Positions 1 through 9,180 of a DNA stretch of 64,000 bases are shown one piece after another. The position numbers and the translations under genes were made by a program. The stretch is taken from NCBI RefSeq assembly GCF_003336675.1, contig NZ_QPII01000007.1, positions 62,001 to 126,000 of the forward strand, given 5' to 3'. The DNA comes from Billgrantia montanilacus (GTDB lineage Bacteria > Pseudomonadota > Gammaproteobacteria > Pseudomonadales > Halomonadaceae). Under the pieces are notes generated by a model. The model saw only the letters and a list, made by a program, of their open reading frames with translations. It made no database searches and was not told the DNA's origin. Position 1 is the stretch's first letter. Each line of letters starts with the position of its first letter.

Positions 1-322
1 CGCCCTGGTAGTCGGAGTCGATCAGCCCCACCAGGTTGCCGAGTACGATACCGTGCTTGTGACCCAACCCGGAGCGCGGCAGGATCAGGCCGGCGAGATT
101 GGGGTCGCCGATGTGGATGGCGAGACCGGTACGCACCAGTTCGCATTGACCGGGTTCGAGGGTCAGCGGCGCATCGAGCAGTGCACGCAGGTCCATGCCG
201 GCGGAGCCCAGCGTGGCGTAGCGGGGCATGTAGTCGTGCAGGCGCTCGTCGAGCAGCTTGACCGCAAGCCTGGGCCTGTCGGTCGGTGGGGTGACGGGCG
301 ATGTGGGCTGAGTCTCGGTCAT
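1..322 (-). CDS. dut: dUTP diphosphatase, 3'-truncated by window edge
   Basis: Deoxyuridine 5'-triphosphate nucleotidohydrolase. It hydrolyses dUTP to dUMP and PPi, keeping uracil out of DNA and feeding dTMP synthesis. Translating the minus strand from the ATG at 322 gives about 107 residues with the dUTPase motifs [17 protein letters not shown] and [12 protein letters not shown] in the right order. The C-terminal part, including the glycine-rich motif V, lies beyond base 1. The N-terminus has a Pro/Thr-rich extension of about 18 residues before the conserved core. The gene starts 46 bases after coaBC ends, the usual coaBC-dut order in gammaproteobacteria, so they are probably co-transcribed. 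The identity is secure; the gene is only partly visible. Confidence 0.93.
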   Translation of the reverse strand, partial: MTETQPTSPVTPPTDRPRLAVKLLDERLHDYMPRYATLGSAGMDLRALLDAPLTLEPGQCELVRTGLAIHIGDPNLAGLILPRSGLGHKHGIVLGNLVGLIDSDYQG

Positions 323-368
323 CGTGGTTCCGTTGTGTGCGGCTACATTCGGTTTGCGTGTGTCGGGC

Positions 369-1637
369 TCAGTGCGTCGGGCCGTCGGGCAGGCAGCTCA
401 GGGCGCGCCTCAAGATGGCGTCCGCCAGCCGTGTCTTGGTCTGGGGCGGCAGGTTTTCGCCGCCTTCGCCTTCGCCTTCCCGCCACAGCAGCAGGGCGGC
501 ATTGTCATCGGCACTGAAGCCGAGGCCTTGGGTAGAGACATCATTGGCGACGATCATGTCCAGCTGCTTGCGCGTCAGCTTGTCCCGGGCGTAGGCCTCC
601 AGGTCGCGGGTCTCGGCGGCGAAGCCCACCACGAAGGGGCGGCGGCTGGCCGAATCGCGCTTGAGGGCGACATCGGCAATGATATCCGGATTCTTGATCA
701 GCTTCAGCGTCAGGCCGTCCTCGCCTTCCTGCTTCTTGATCTTGTGCTCGGCGACCGCATCGACGCGGTAGTCGGCCACCGCGGCACAGCCGATGAAGAT
801 ATCGCATGCGGCGACCAGGCCCCGACAGGCTTCCAGCATCTCCAGCGCCGTCTCCACGTCGATCCGTTCGACCCCCTCGGGTGTCACCTGGGTTACCGGG
901 CCGCTCACCAGAGTGACTCGGGCGCCCAGCCGGGCGGCGGAAGCGGCCAGGGCATAGCCCATCTTGCCGGAACTGTGGTTGGAGAGGTAGCGCACGGGGT
1001 CCAGCGGCTCGCGGGTGGGACCGGCGGTGATCACGATATGCAGTCCCCGCGCCGGCAGCTCCTGCGGCGGCGTCTCGGTGGGCTGAGCAAGGAGTTCTGC
1101 AACGATAGCCTCGGGCTCCAGCATGCGCCCCGGCCCCACGTCGCCGCAGGCCTGGTCACCGCTGTCGGGCCCCAGCAGGCGCCAGCCATCCTGCTGCAGG
1201 CGCTCGGCGTTGCGCTGGGTGGCCACGTGGCGCCACATGGCCTGGTTCATGGCCGGCGCCATGACCTTGTCGGCCTCGCTGGCCAGGCACAGGGTCGTGA
1301 GCAGGTCGTCCGCCATGCCCGTGGCCAGGCGCGCCATCAGGTCGGCGGTGCCCGGGGCGATGAGCACGACATCCGCCCAGCGAGCGAGCTCGATATGGCC
1401 CATGCCGGCCTCTGCCTCGGGGTCGAGCAGCGAGGTGCGTACCGGCTCCCCCGTCAGCGCCTGAAGCGTCAACGGGGTGATGAAGGCCTGGGCGCCCTCG
1501 GTCATGACCACGCGCACCTCGCAGCCCGCCTGCTTTAGCAGGCGGGCGAGCTGAGCACTCTTGTAGGCGGCGATGCCGGCGCTGATGCCGAGCAGGATGC
1601 GTCGGCCGGCCAGCCTGGTGCCCGAAAGCGTTGACAT
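369..1637 (-). CDS. coaBC: Bifunctional phosphopantothenoylcysteine decarboxylase / phosphopantothenate--cysteine ligase
   Basis: Two consecutive steps of coenzyme A synthesis: CTP-dependent joining of cysteine to 4'-phosphopantothenate, then FMN-dependent decarboxylation. The start at 1637 is preferred over an upstream in-frame ATG because AGGAAG lies just upstream and the protein then begins at the usual place (422 aa). The CoaC half shows the flavoprotein fold start, the His of HIELARWAD (about residue 81), the PAMNQAMW substrate clamp (about 128) and [10 protein letters not shown] (about 163). The CoaB half shows [15 protein letters not shown] (about 206), AAVADYR and the KIKK active-site lysines (about 299). 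Length and domain order are normal. It is divergent from radC. Confidence 0.96.
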   Translation of the reverse strand: MSTLSGTRLAGRRILLGISAGIAAYKSAQLARLLKQAGCEVRVVMTEGAQAFITPLTLQALTGEPVRTSLLDPEAEAGMGHIELARWADVVLIAPGTADLMARLATGMADDLLTTLCLASEADKVMAPAMNQAMWRHVATQRNAERLQQDGWRLLGPDSGDQACGDVGPGRMLEPEAIVAELLAQPTETPPQELPARGLHIVITAGPTREPLDPVRYLSNHSSGKMGYALAASAARLGARVTLVSGPVTQVTPEGVERIDVETALEMLEACRGLVAACDIFIGCAAVADYRVDAVAEHKIKKQEGEDGLTLKLIKNPDIIADVALKRDSASRRPFVVGFAAETRDLEAYARDKLTRKQLDMIVANDVSTQGLGFSADDNAALLLWREGEGEGGENLPPQTKTRLADAILRRALSCLPDGPTH

Positions 1638-1722
1638 GGCTGCTTCCTGAACTGAAATTCGACCGTCTACCATACCATCGAGAAGGGCTCGACGCAGCCG
1701 GGGTAATCTTTTGTGTTGTGTC

Positions 1723-1728
1723 TATAAT
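1723..1728 (+). promoter_or_regulatory. Candidate -10 box upstream of radC
   Basis: A perfect TATAAT lies 39 bases before the radC ATG in the coaBC/radC divergent gap, in a short AT-rich stretch. No good -35 hexamer is seen at 16-18 bases, so the promoter would have to be weak or activator-dependent. Confidence 0.4.
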
Positions 1729-1766
1729 GCCTTGTTATCAAGGATGCATGACGGGAGAAGACAGGG

Positions 1767-2441
1767 ATGTCGATTCGTGACTGGCCCGAGGGCGAGCGCC
1801 CGCGAGAGAAACTGCTGGCGCTGGGCGCCGAGGCACTGTCGGATGCCGAGCTGCTGGCGATCTTCCTGCGGGTGGGCGTGGCCGGGCGTTCGGCCGTCGA
1901 CCTGGCCCGCGACCTGCTGTCGGCGTTTGGCGGGCTGCGACAGCTGCTGGAGGCCGACCAGTCGCGCTTCTGCGCCGAGCGGGGCCTGGGCATGGCCAAG
2001 TTCGTCCAGCTGCAGGCGACCCTGGAGCTCTCCAAGCGCCATTTGGCCAGCCAATTGGCCCGCGGCGATGCCTTGACCTCACCGAGCCTGGTGCGAGCCT
2101 ATCTGGCCGCACAGCTGCGCCACCTGGGGCATGAGGAGTTTGCGGCGCTGTTCCTCGACACCCAGCACCGGGTCATCCAGTTCGAGTCGCTGTTTCGCGG
2201 TACCCTCGACAGCGCTTCGGTGTATCCCCGGGAGGTGGCGCGACGCGCCCTCGAGCTCGGCGCCGGTGCCATCATCTTCGCCCATAACCACCCCTCCGGC
2301 GTGGCCGAGCCCAGCGACGCCGACCGCCGCATCACCCAGCGGCTGCGCGAGGCGCTGGGTCTTTTCGAGATAAGGGTGCTGGATCACTTCGTCGTCGGCG
2401 ACGGAGAGGTGGTGTCCTTCGCAGAAAGAGGGTGGATCTAG
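1767..2441 (+). CDS. radC: RadC family JAB1/MPN-domain protein
   Basis: RadC/DUF2466 protein (224 aa). Despite the name, a role in DNA repair is not established for the family; the JAB/MPN fold suggests a metal-dependent hydrolase. An N-terminal helix-hairpin-helix-like segment (about 1-85, including [15 protein letters not shown]) precedes the JAMM domain with HNHPSG (173-178) and Asp184, the expected zinc ligands. The start follows GGGAGAAG and matches the conserved family opening ([16 protein letters not shown]). It sits between coaBC (divergent) and rpmB, the usual gammaproteobacterial location. Confidence 0.95.
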   Translation: MSIRDWPEGERPREKLLALGAEALSDAELLAIFLRVGVAGRSAVDLARDLLSAFGGLRQLLEADQSRFCAERGLGMAKFVQLQATLELSKRHLASQLARGDALTSPSLVRAYLAAQLRHLGHEEFAALFLDTQHRVIQFESLFRGTLDSASVYPREVARRALELGAGAIIFAHNHPSGVAEPSDADRRITQRLREALGLFEIRVLDHFVVGDGEVVSFAERGWI

Positions 2442-2446
2442 GTGCG

Positions 2447-2480
2447 GAACCGGCTGCGCTCGGCCATGCGGCGTTGAACC
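2447..2480. repeat. Remnant of a palindromic extragenic repeat
   Basis: The stretch after radC (CGGCTGCGCTCGGCCATG, then GCGTTGAA) closely matches the left end of the larger repeat at 47969-47996 (CGGCTGCGCTCGGTCAT, then GCGTTAAA). It looks like a degenerate or truncated copy of the same family. The rest of 2442-2577 shows no gene. Confidence 0.45.
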
Positions 2481-2577
2481 TTGCCTGGTCTTCGCTCGCT
2501 CGGTTCGCTGGTCGGTCGGGGTGGGCATGAAAGCTTGCGGGAGTAGGGGGCAAAGAGTGTAGAATACGCGGCTGCTA

Positions 2578-2606
2578 TTGCCTGACGGGGTGTACTCTGC
2601 TATAAA
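2578..2606 (+). promoter_or_regulatory. Candidate sigma70 promoter for rpmB-rpmG
   Basis: TTGCCT (2578-2583), a 17-base spacer and TATAAA (2601-2606) form a good sigma70-type promoter. Initiation near 2613 would leave a leader of about 105 bases before rpmB. The position fits the ribosomal pair downstream. Confidence 0.6.
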
Positions 2607-2718
2607 GTGCAGCCTTTGAATTCCCTTGGGTCAAATGACAACGGGCTCGTTCCCGGTTTGCCCGACAGGTTTTGAACACTCAGGTTGAAATCACCTGGCC
2701 AAGCGGTTGGAGGCTCCC

Positions 2719-2955
2719 ATGTCCAAAGTATGTCAGGTTACCGGCAAGCGCCCGGTGACTGGTAACAACGTTTCACACTCCCAGCGCAAGACCCGTCGTC
2801 GCTTCTTGCCGAACCTGCACTCCCACCGCTTCTGGGTGGAGTCAGAGAATCGCTTCGTGAAGCTGCGCGTCTCTTCCAAGGGTATGCGTATCATCGACAA
2901 GAAAGGTATCGACGCTGTGCTCGTCGATCTGCGCAAGCGCGGCGAAGCCGTCTAA
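2719..2955 (+). CDS. rpmB: 50S ribosomal protein L28
   Basis: Large-subunit ribosomal protein L28 (78 aa). It opens [16 protein letters not shown] and contains [15 protein letters not shown], both diagnostic. The ATG at 2719 is chosen because TTGGAGG lies 6-8 bases upstream and it gives the exact family N-terminus; an in-frame ATG four codons earlier is not used. rpmG follows 27 bases later, the conserved rpmB-rpmG operon. Confidence 0.98.
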   Translation: MSKVCQVTGKRPVTGNNVSHSQRKTRRRFLPNLHSHRFWVESENRFVKLRVSSKGMRIIDKKGIDAVLVDLRKRGEAV

Positions 2956-2982
2956 GCGATACAGTCCAGGGAGAGAGCAGTC

Positions 2983-3138
2983 ATGCGTGACAAGATCAGA
3001 ATGGTGTCCAGTGCCGGTACCGGCCACTTCTACACCACCGACAAGAACAAGCGGAACACCCCGGACAAGCTGGAAATGAAGAAGTTCGATCCGGTCATCC
3101 GCCAGCATGTGATGTACAAGGAAGCCAAGATCAAGTAA
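2983..3138 (+). CDS. rpmG: 50S ribosomal protein L33
   Basis: Large-subunit protein L33, 51 aa. The translation begins [18 protein letters not shown] and ends MYKEAKIK, as in gammaproteobacterial L33. The zinc-binding cysteines of the C+ form are absent, so this is the zinc-independent (C-) type, in which the CxxC positions are replaced. The start follows GGGAGAGAGCAGTC. It is the second gene of the rpmB operon and is followed by a strong hairpin. Confidence 0.97.
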   Translation: MRDKIRMVSSAGTGHFYTTDKNKRNTPDKLEMKKFDPVIRQHVMYKEAKIK

Positions 3139-3177
3139 GCCTTGGTCGTCTTCCGCAGGTGTTCAAACCTGTTCTTC

Positions 3178-3201
3178 TGAACCCGGCTCATGCCGGGTTC
3201 A
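3178..3201 (+). terminator. Hairpin terminator after rpmG
   Basis: TGAACCCGGC / GCCGGGTTCA form a perfect 10-bp stem with a TCAT loop, 40 bases after the rpmG stop. It is followed by GGCGTTTGTG, so the U-tract is poor. Confidence 0.75.
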
Positions 3202-3270
3202 GGCGTTTGTGAAAACACCATTGGTGGGCGGCGTTGGGCAGCCCATCGACCAAGTTGAGCGAGCGACTTC

Positions 3271-4155
3271 ATGCCCGAACTTCCCGAAGTCGAGACAACC
3301 CGCCGCGGCATCGCCCCTCACGTGGAGGGCCGCGAGATCGTGGAGGTGATCGTGCGCCAGGGACGCCTGCGAGTGCCGGTGCCCGACGACTTCGTCGACC
3401 GCCTGGTCGGGTCGCGCATCGGCCCCCTGGCTCGCCGCGCCAAGTACCTGCTGATACCGCTGCGGCCCGCCGAGACCGATACGCCCGGCGGGAGGCGCGA
3501 GGACGCGGGCGCAGCGGGAGTCGAAGTTCCGTCGAGCGGGACACTGCTTTGGCACCTGGGCATGTCGGGCAGCCTGCGTATCGCCCGACTGGGCGAGCTG
3601 CCGAAGAAGCACGACCACATCGACCTGGTGTTCGACGATGGCGGGCTGTTGCGCTACCACGATCCGCGTCGCTTCGGCTTCGTCGACTGGCTGGCCGGCG
3701 GGGTAGAGCAGGATCCGCGCCTGGCTCGCCTGGGGCCCGAGCCGCTCTCCGACCCCTTCGACGGGGAGCGGCTCTACCGGCTCTCGCGCGGCCGGCGCAT
3801 GGCGGTGAAGCCGTTCCTGATGGACAACGAGGTGGTCGTGGGCGTGGGCAATATCTACGCGGCCGAAGCCCTCTTCCTGGCCGGTATCGATCCGCGCCGT
3901 GCCGCTGGGCGGATTTCGCTCGAGCGCTATGAGCGGCTGGCGGCGGCGGTTCGGGAGGTGCTGGCAGCGGCGATTACCCAGGGCGGCACGACCCTGCGCG
4001 ACTTCGTCAGCGGCACCGGCGAGCCCGGCTATTTCAAACAGCGGCTCAACGTCTACGGTCGCCATGGACAGGCTTGCCGACGCTGTGGCGGCGAACTGCG
4101 ACTGGTGACCCTGGGGCAGCGTGCCAGCGTTTTCTGTATCGAGTGTCAGCACTGA
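3271..4155 (+). CDS. mutM: Formamidopyrimidine-DNA glycosylase
   Basis: Bifunctional base-excision enzyme that removes 8-oxoguanine and FaPy lesions and cleaves the abasic site by beta/delta elimination. It starts [13 protein letters not shown], giving catalytic Pro1 and Glu2 after Met removal. Also present are the H2TH region ([16 protein letters not shown]) and a C-terminal zinc finger with CRRCG and CIEC cysteine pairs (about 267-293). At 294 aa it is longer than the usual ~270, because of an Ala/Gly/Glu-rich insertion around residues 70-88 (after LIPLRPAET) in a loop of the N-terminal domain. The catalytic residues are intact, so it should be active. Confidence 0.96.
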   Translation: MPELPEVETTRRGIAPHVEGREIVEVIVRQGRLRVPVPDDFVDRLVGSRIGPLARRAKYLLIPLRPAETDTPGGRREDAGAAGVEVPSSGTLLWHLGMSGSLRIARLGELPKKHDHIDLVFDDGGLLRYHDPRRFGFVDWLAGGVEQDPRLARLGPEPLSDPFDGERLYRLSRGRRMAVKPFLMDNEVVVGVGNIYAAEALFLAGIDPRRAAGRISLERYERLAAAVREVLAAAITQGGTTLRDFVSGTGEPGYFKQRLNVYGRHGQACRRCGGELRLVTLGQRASVFCIECQH

Positions 4156-4237
4156 TCGACGGCTGTCGTCGACCGGTACCATTTTTTCTGAACTTCCGGG
4201 TGCTGCCAGGCATCGCCCGCACTTGCCGAGAAGCATC

Positions 4238-5440
4238 ATGACGAACAACGTGACCCAGAACCTGCGCCTGAAGAAGAACGCCGACCGCCGCCTCAAGGCC
4301 GGCCACCTGTGGCTCTACTCCAACGAGATCGACATCGAGGCGACGCCGCTGAAAGGCATGGAGCCGGGTGCACAGGTGATTGTCGAAGCCGCCAACGGCA
4401 AGGCGATGGGGGTCGCCTACGTCAATCCCAATTCGCTGATCAGCGCCCGGGTCGTCTCCCGTGACCCCAACATGCGCCTCGACCGCTCGCTGCTGGTGCA
4501 TCGTTTCAACCAGGCGCTGGCGCTGCGCGAGCGGCTCTACGCCAAGCCCTTCTACCGGCTGGTGCACGGTGAGGGCGACCTGCTGCCCGGCCTGGTTATC
4601 GACCGCTTCGACGACGTCCTGGTGGTTCAGCTCAATACGCTTGGCATGGAGCGGCTCGGGGAGGAGGTCGTCGCTGCGCTGGACAAGGTGCTCTCGCCGC
4701 GGGTCATCGTGTTCAAGAACGACTCCTCTGGTCGTCGCCAGGAGCAGCTGGAACGCCAGGTCGAAGTGGTCAAGGGCGAACTCTCCGGCCCGGTGTTGAT
4801 GGAAGAGAACGGCGTGCGCTTCAGCGTGCCGGTGCTCGATGGACAGAAGACCGGCTGGTTCTATGACCACCGCGCCAATCGCGCCTGGCTCAATGGCCTG
4901 GTGGCCGGCAAGCGGGTGCTCGACGTATTCAGCTATGTGGGGGGCTGGGGCGTACAGGCGGCGGCGAATGGGGCCAGCGAAGTGCTCTGCATCGACAGCT
5001 CTGCACAGGCGCTGGAGCATGTCGCCGAGAACGCGGCCCTCAACGGCCTGCAGGAGCAGGTGGCGGTAGGCGAGGGCGACGCCTTCGAGGCCCTGGCGGC
5101 CCTCAAGGCGGATGGCGAGCAGTTCGACGTCATCGTCCTCGACCCGCCGGCCTTTATCCGCAAGCGCAAGGACATTCCCAACGGCGAGCGCGCCTACGGC
5201 AAGCTCAATCGGGAAGCGATGCGTCTGCTGGGCCGCGATGGCCTGCTGCTCTCGGCCTCCTGCTCCATGCACCTGGCGCCCGAGCGGTTGATGGAAGTCG
5301 TGCGGGGCGCGGTGCGTCATCAGGACCGCCACGGCCAGGTCGTGTTCCAGGGGCATCAGGGGTCTGACCACCCGGTGCACCCGGCGATTCCTGAAACCGC
5401 ATATCTGAAGGCGCTGGGTGTCCGCGTCTTCCGCGACTAG
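4238..5440 (+). CDS. rlmI: Class I rRNA large-subunit methyltransferase (RlmI-like)
   Basis: SAM-dependent methyltransferase of the RlmI/YccW family, which makes m5C1962 in E. coli 23S rRNA. The 400-aa protein has an N-terminal PUA domain (about 1-75), a central EEHEE-like region, and a Rossmann methyltransferase domain with VLDVFSYVGGWGVQA (227-241), DPPAF (302-306) and the SCS motif (341-343) holding the catalytic cysteine. The ATG at 4238 gives the family-like N-terminus (RLKKNADRRLKAGHLWLYSNE); an upstream open frame overlapping mutM is not supported. The family is certain; the exact target base is inferred. Confidence 0.88.
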   Translation: MTNNVTQNLRLKKNADRRLKAGHLWLYSNEIDIEATPLKGMEPGAQVIVEAANGKAMGVAYVNPNSLISARVVSRDPNMRLDRSLLVHRFNQALALRERLYAKPFYRLVHGEGDLLPGLVIDRFDDVLVVQLNTLGMERLGEEVVAALDKVLSPRVIVFKNDSSGRRQEQLERQVEVVKGELSGPVLMEENGVRFSVPVLDGQKTGWFYDHRANRAWLNGLVAGKRVLDVFSYVGGWGVQAAANGASEVLCIDSSAQALEHVAENAALNGLQEQVAVGEGDAFEALAALKADGEQFDVIVLDPPAFIRKRKDIPNGERAYGKLNREAMRLLGRDGLLLSASCSMHLAPERLMEVVRGAVRHQDRHGQVVFQGHQGSDHPVHPAIPETAYLKALGVRVFRD

Positions 5441-5447
5441 GTGTGCC

Positions 5448-5765
5448 ATGACTCCTGAGTACGTCCGTGTCTTCGCCCACTCCAATGCGCTGCTGGTCAG
5501 CCACGTTCGCAACGTGCTGGCCGCGGCCGATATCCCGGTGGAGCTGCGCAACCTGACCCTGGGCGGCGGTGCGGGTGAGCTGCCCCTGGGGGAGTGCGAA
5601 CCGGAGGTCTGGGTGGCGCCCCACAACCGTGCGCGGGCCGAGTCGCTGATACGGGACGCCATGGCGGACAGTGACGATCGCCCCGACTGGACTTGTCCGG
5701 GTTGTGGTGAAACCCTTGAGGGGGTCTTCGAGTCCTGTTGGCAGTGTGGAACGGCAAGGGAGTGA
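5448..5765 (+). CDS. DUF2007 protein with C-terminal zinc ribbon
   Basis: Small protein (105 aa) of the DUF2007 (putative signal-transducing, PII-like fold) family. Residues 1-70 hold the DUF2007 region (YVRVFAHSNALLVSHVRNVL, then a W-V-x-x-x-x-x-x-A-x-x-L element). The C-terminus carries a rubredoxin-like zinc ribbon, CPGCGE and CWQCG. It begins 8 bases after rlmI and is followed 4 bases later by the thioesterase gene, so the three are probably co-transcribed. No specific role is known. Confidence 0.8.
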   Translation: MTPEYVRVFAHSNALLVSHVRNVLAAADIPVELRNLTLGGGAGELPLGECEPEVWVAPHNRARAESLIRDAMADSDDRPDWTCPGCGETLEGVFESCWQCGTARE

Positions 5766-5768
5766 TGG

Positions 5769-6209
5769 ATGAGCCTGGATTGGGACCTGCCCACCCCGTT
5801 CGTGATCGATATCGAGGTCAATGCCACCGATATCGATGGTTATGCCCACGCCAATAATACCGCCTACCTGCGCTGGGTCGAGCGAATCAGCTGGGCGCAT
5901 TCGGAATGCCTGGGCCTCGACCTGGATCGCTACCGGGCGCTGGACCGGGCCATGGCCGTGCATCGTCACGAACTCGATTACCTGGCACCGGCCTTCGAGG
6001 GTGAGCGCCTGAAACTGGCGACATGGATCGTCGGTTGCGACGGCCGCCTGACCCTGACTCGCCGCTTCCAGCTGATACGCCCGGCCGACGGCCGTACCCT
6101 GCTGCGGGCACGCACCCGCTTTGCCTGTATCGAGCTCTCCAGTGGCCGACCGCGGCGGCTGCCGGTCGAGTATGCGTCGACCTACGGCGATGCGCTCGTG
6201 GCCGAGTAA
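5769..6209 (+). CDS. Acyl-CoA thioesterase, YbgC/4HBT hot-dog family
   Basis: A 146-aa single hot-dog-fold protein of the 4-hydroxybenzoyl-CoA thioesterase type. The catalytic loop NATDIDGYAHANNTAYLRW (about 18-36) carries the conserved Asp, the Asn pair and Tyr. Such enzymes hydrolyse short- or medium-chain or aromatic acyl-CoA; the substrate cannot be read from sequence. It lies directly after the DUF2007 gene in a compact unit. Confidence 0.82.
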   Translation: MSLDWDLPTPFVIDIEVNATDIDGYAHANNTAYLRWVERISWAHSECLGLDLDRYRALDRAMAVHRHELDYLAPAFEGERLKLATWIVGCDGRLTLTRRFQLIRPADGRTLLRARTRFACIELSSGRPRRLPVEYASTYGDALVAE

Positions 6210-6380
6210 GCCTTTGTTGATTTCCTGATATACGCTTTCCTCATGAGATGATTTTCTGCACGAAAGCAGAGATTTGTGGATTTTTATCGTATTGATCCGT
6301 GGATACTTCGTGTATGGACTGGCTGTGCTGTAATGGAAGCCTAGAGCAACAATAACGCTGGCCAAGCCCCAGGAGTTCCC

Positions 6381-7493
6381 ATGAAAATTGCCGTGCCGAA
6401 GGAAATCAAGAACCATGAATATCGCGTCGCCCTGACCCCGTCCGGGGCGCGGGAGCTGGTGGCCCGTGGCCACTCGGTTACCGTGCAGGCCGGCGCAGGC
6501 GAAGGTGCCGGTTTTCCCGATGCCAGCTACGAGGCGGCGGGCGCGAGTCTCGAAGCGAATGTGGACGCCGTCTGGCGCGACGCGGAACTGATCCTCAAGG
6601 TCAAGGAGCCCCAGGCCGAGGAAGTGGCGCGGCTGACGCGCGGACAGACGCTGTTCACCTACTTGCACCTGGCTGCGGAAGAGACGCTGACGCGCGGTCT
6701 GATGACGAGCGGCGCGACCTGCATCGCCTACGAGACAATCACCGACCATCAGGGTGGCCTGCCGCTGCTGGCACCGATGAGCACGGTGGCGGGGCGCATG
6801 GCAGTCCAGGCCGGCGCACACAGCCTGGAGAAGGCCCAGGGCGGTGCCGGTGTGCTGTTGCCCGGCGTACCTGGCGTGGCCCCGGGGAAAGTGGCGGTGA
6901 TCGGTGGCGGGGTGGTGGGCGAGAACGCGGCGCGCATGGCCCTGGGCCTGGGTGCCGAGGTTACCGTGCTCGACAAGTCGATTGCGCGTCTCGAGGTGCT
7001 CGACGACCGTTACCAGGGGCGCATGAAGACGGTCTTCTCCACGGCCGATGCGATCGACGAGGCGGTGCGGCAAAGCGACCTGATCGTGGGCGCCGTGCTG
7101 ATTCCCGGTGCCGCCGCACCCAAGCTGATCACTCGTGCGATGCTCGCCGACATGAAGCCGGGCAGCGTGCTGGTGGACGTCGCCATCGACCAGGGCGGCT
7201 GCTTCGAGACCAGCCATGCGACGACCCACGCCGAACCGACCTATATCGTCGATGGCATCGTCCACTACTGCGTGGCCAATATGCCGGGGGCGGTGGCCCA
7301 GACCTCCACGCTGGCACTGACCAACGCCACCATGCCCTTCGTCATCGCCCTGGCCGACAAGGGCTGGCAGCAGGCGCTTGCCGACGATGCGCACTTCCTG
7401 CCGGGGCTCAATGTCCACGACGGCCAGGTCACCTACCGTGCCGTGGCCGAGGCCTTTGGGCTGGAGAGCGTCGACCCCGTGCGCCTGGTGTAA
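6381..7493 (+). CDS. ald: Alanine dehydrogenase
   Basis: NAD-dependent L-alanine dehydrogenase, interconverting alanine with pyruvate and ammonia (370 aa, the usual length). It opens [20 protein letters not shown]. Substrate-binding residues lie in ILKVKEPQ and the catalytic His in FTYLHLA. The nucleotide fold is [17 protein letters not shown] (about 171-187), and [19 protein letters not shown] is typical of the family. The 170-base AT-rich upstream gap probably holds its promoter, but I could not fix the boxes. It stands alone, with repeats and hairpins behind it. Confidence 0.96.
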   Translation: MKIAVPKEIKNHEYRVALTPSGARELVARGHSVTVQAGAGEGAGFPDASYEAAGASLEANVDAVWRDAELILKVKEPQAEEVARLTRGQTLFTYLHLAAEETLTRGLMTSGATCIAYETITDHQGGLPLLAPMSTVAGRMAVQAGAHSLEKAQGGAGVLLPGVPGVAPGKVAVIGGGVVGENAARMALGLGAEVTVLDKSIARLEVLDDRYQGRMKTVFSTADAIDEAVRQSDLIVGAVLIPGAAAPKLITRAMLADMKPGSVLVDVAIDQGGCFETSHATTHAEPTYIVDGIVHYCVANMPGAVAQTSTLALTNATMPFVIALADKGWQQALADDAHFLPGLNVHDGQVTYRAVAEAFGLESVDPVRLV

Positions 7494-7588
7494 CAAATGT
7501 CTGCGCGAGCGAATCGCTGCGTTGCGCGGTGCTGGTGCGCCAGCCCGGTCGGAATCCTCACATATACCCCATTTGCTCCGGTTGACTC

Positions 7589-7618
7589 GAAGCCTTCGGC
7601 TTCTCGCTCCTTCGGAGC
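7589..7618 (+). terminator. Tandem UUCG-type hairpins downstream of ald
   Basis: Two adjacent hairpins, GAAGC-C(TTCG)G-GCTTC at 7589-7603 and GCTC-C(TTCG)G-AGC at 7606-7618, both close on the very stable cUUCGg tetraloop. They lie about 95 bases after ald with no U-run. They may stabilise or end the ald transcript, or be part of the repeat. Confidence 0.4.
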
Positions 7619-7841
7619 CATCCTGCGGATGTTTGTCGCTTCGCTCGGTTCTGTGCTCCGTGCGCCTTGCGCTTCATCTCGCTCGCCAATTTGTTCAGCG
7701 CTTCCCTAATTGCTAGGCGCCTAGACATTCCAACCTTGGTGAGCGGCGCCGGGGACAGGCCGTAGTGGAGGTCCGGTGCAATGGAAGGTCTCTTGCTCTT
7801 GTGGGGCAACAAGCCCAACTGGCTGTTTACGGCTGAGCCGC

Positions 7842-7972
7842 AGCCAGCGGGGCTGTTCCGGCGGCAAAGGTTGCCAATGAGGCGCTGTAAATCCTTCCCT
7901 GGACGCTACATTTGCCTTCCCTGGCAAATGACCTCATTGGCAACCTGCCCCCGGCGCCCCGCTATCCTGGCT
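7842..7972. repeat. MITE/REP-like palindromic element
   Basis: Nested inverted repeats. The outer arms AGCCAGCGGGGC (7842-7853) and GCCCCGCT..TGGCT (7956-7972) pair with a 4-base bulge. A perfect 15-bp inverted repeat lies at 7868-7882 and 7932-7946 (AGGTTGCCAATGAGG and its complement). Inside is a hairpin CATTTGCC-TTCCCT-GGCAAATG (7909-7930). TTCCCTGG occurs twice within. It is non-coding and could fold into one long structured RNA. Confidence 0.75.
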
Positions 7973-8036
7973 AGTCGCCTTGATCGCCCCCTCGCGTTAC
8001 CATAGCGGGCATTTCCGCTAGCAGAGTCCGCCTTTC

Positions 8037-9062
8037 ATGAGTGCAGCATCCCAGAAGACACGCGTTCTCACCGGCATCACCACCACCGGTACCCCACACT
8101 TGGGCAACTATGTCGGGGCGATCAAGCCCGCCATCGCCGCGAGCCAGGATCCGAGCGTACAGTCCTACTACTTTCTCGCCGACCTGCATGCGCTGATCAA
8201 GTGCCAGGATCCACAGCGGGTGCAGGAGTCGCGCCTGGAAATTGCCGCCACCTGGCTGGCGCTGGGTCTGGATACCGACAATGCCATCTTCTATCGTCAG
8301 TCCGACGTGCCCGAGATTCCCGAGTTGACCTGGATGCTCTCCTGCGTGTGCGCCAAGGGGCTGATGAACCGCGCCCACGCCTACAAGGCGGCGGTGGCCG
8401 AGAACGAGGCGGCGGGCAACCAGGATCCGGACAAGGGCATCACCATGGGGCTGTTCGGCTATCCGGTCCTGATGGCCGCCGATATCCTGATGTTCAATGC
8501 GCACAAGGTGCCGGTGGGCCGCGACCAGATCCAGCACATCGAGATGGCCCGCGATATTGCCGGGCGTTTCAACCATCTCTACAAGGGCGACTTCTTCACC
8601 CAGCCCGAGGCGGTGGTGGACGACAACGTCGCCACGCTGAACGGCCTCGATGGGCGCAAGATGTCCAAGAGCTACAACAACACCATTCCGCTCTTCGTCG
8701 CCGAGAAGAAGCTGCTCAAGCTGGTGCGCAAGATCAAGACCAACTCGCTGGAGCCGGGTGAGCCCAAGGATCCGGACACCTGTACCCTGTTCCAGATCTA
8801 CTCGGCCTTCGCCAGTGTCGAAGAGACGACGGCCATGCGCGCCGAGTACCAGGCCGGTATCGGCTGGGGCGAGGCCAAGAATCGGCTGTTCGAGATGCTC
8901 AACGAACAGTTGCGTGAACCCCGGGAGCGATATCTGGCGTTGATGGAGGACCCGGGACACATCGAGCGGGTGCTGCTCAAGGGTGCCGAGCGAGCGCGGG
9001 CCGAGGCGGCTCCCTTCATGGATCGCCTGCGTCATGCCGCGGGGCTTGGCCGCTTCGTCTGA
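8037..9062 (+). CDS. trpS: Tryptophanyl-tRNA synthetase
   Basis: Class I synthetase charging tRNA-Trp (341 aa). The HIGH-equivalent TTGTPHLGNYVGA (about 15-27) and the KMSKS signature (about 205) are both intact, as is GLFGYPVLMAADILMF. The N-terminal MSAASQKTRVLTGITTTG is normal. It ends at a strong terminator hairpin. It stands apart from its neighbours and is probably a single-gene unit. Confidence 0.97.
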   Translation: MSAASQKTRVLTGITTTGTPHLGNYVGAIKPAIAASQDPSVQSYYFLADLHALIKCQDPQRVQESRLEIAATWLALGLDTDNAIFYRQSDVPEIPELTWMLSCVCAKGLMNRAHAYKAAVAENEAAGNQDPDKGITMGLFGYPVLMAADILMFNAHKVPVGRDQIQHIEMARDIAGRFNHLYKGDFFTQPEAVVDDNVATLNGLDGRKMSKSYNNTIPLFVAEKKLLKLVRKIKTNSLEPGEPKDPDTCTLFQIYSAFASVEETTAMRAEYQAGIGWGEAKNRLFEMLNEQLREPRERYLALMEDPGHIERVLLKGAERARAEAAPFMDRLRHAAGLGRFV

Positions 9063-9083
9063 GTGGAACCTCAGCTTACCGAT

Positions 9084-9105
9084 CAGGGCGCCTCCGGGCG
9101 CCCTG
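9084..9105 (+). terminator. trpS terminator hairpin
   Basis: CAGGGCGCC / GGCGCCCTG form a perfect 9-bp GC-rich stem with a TCCG loop, 22 bases after the trpS stop, followed by TCTCATTCTG. Confidence 0.75.
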
Positions 9106-9180
9106 TCTCATTCTGTGACGTGCTGGCGGACTTCCGTCGGGCTTGCCAAGCTTCAGGGGCGAATCGAGAGGAGAGGTTTG

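Larger units (their letters stand above)
7494..8036. other. Intergenic region with palindromic repeats, no gene
   Basis: The 543 bases between ald and trpS hold no convincing coding frame. The first part (7494-7730) is a set of short palindromes (GAAGCC-TTC-GGCTTC, GCTCC-TTC-GGAGC, CATC-CTGCG-GATG) ending GCCAATTTGTTCAGCGCTTCC. The second part is the MITE-like element annotated separately. Both resemble repeated extragenic elements I associate with Halomonas-type genomes; copy number cannot be judged from one window. Confidence 0.7.

Noticed and set aside
5205-7496. 763-codon open frame on the minus strand
   Set aside because: It is antisense to rlmI, the DUF2007 gene, the thioesterase and ald; composition is typical of GC-rich shadow frames and no family motif is present.
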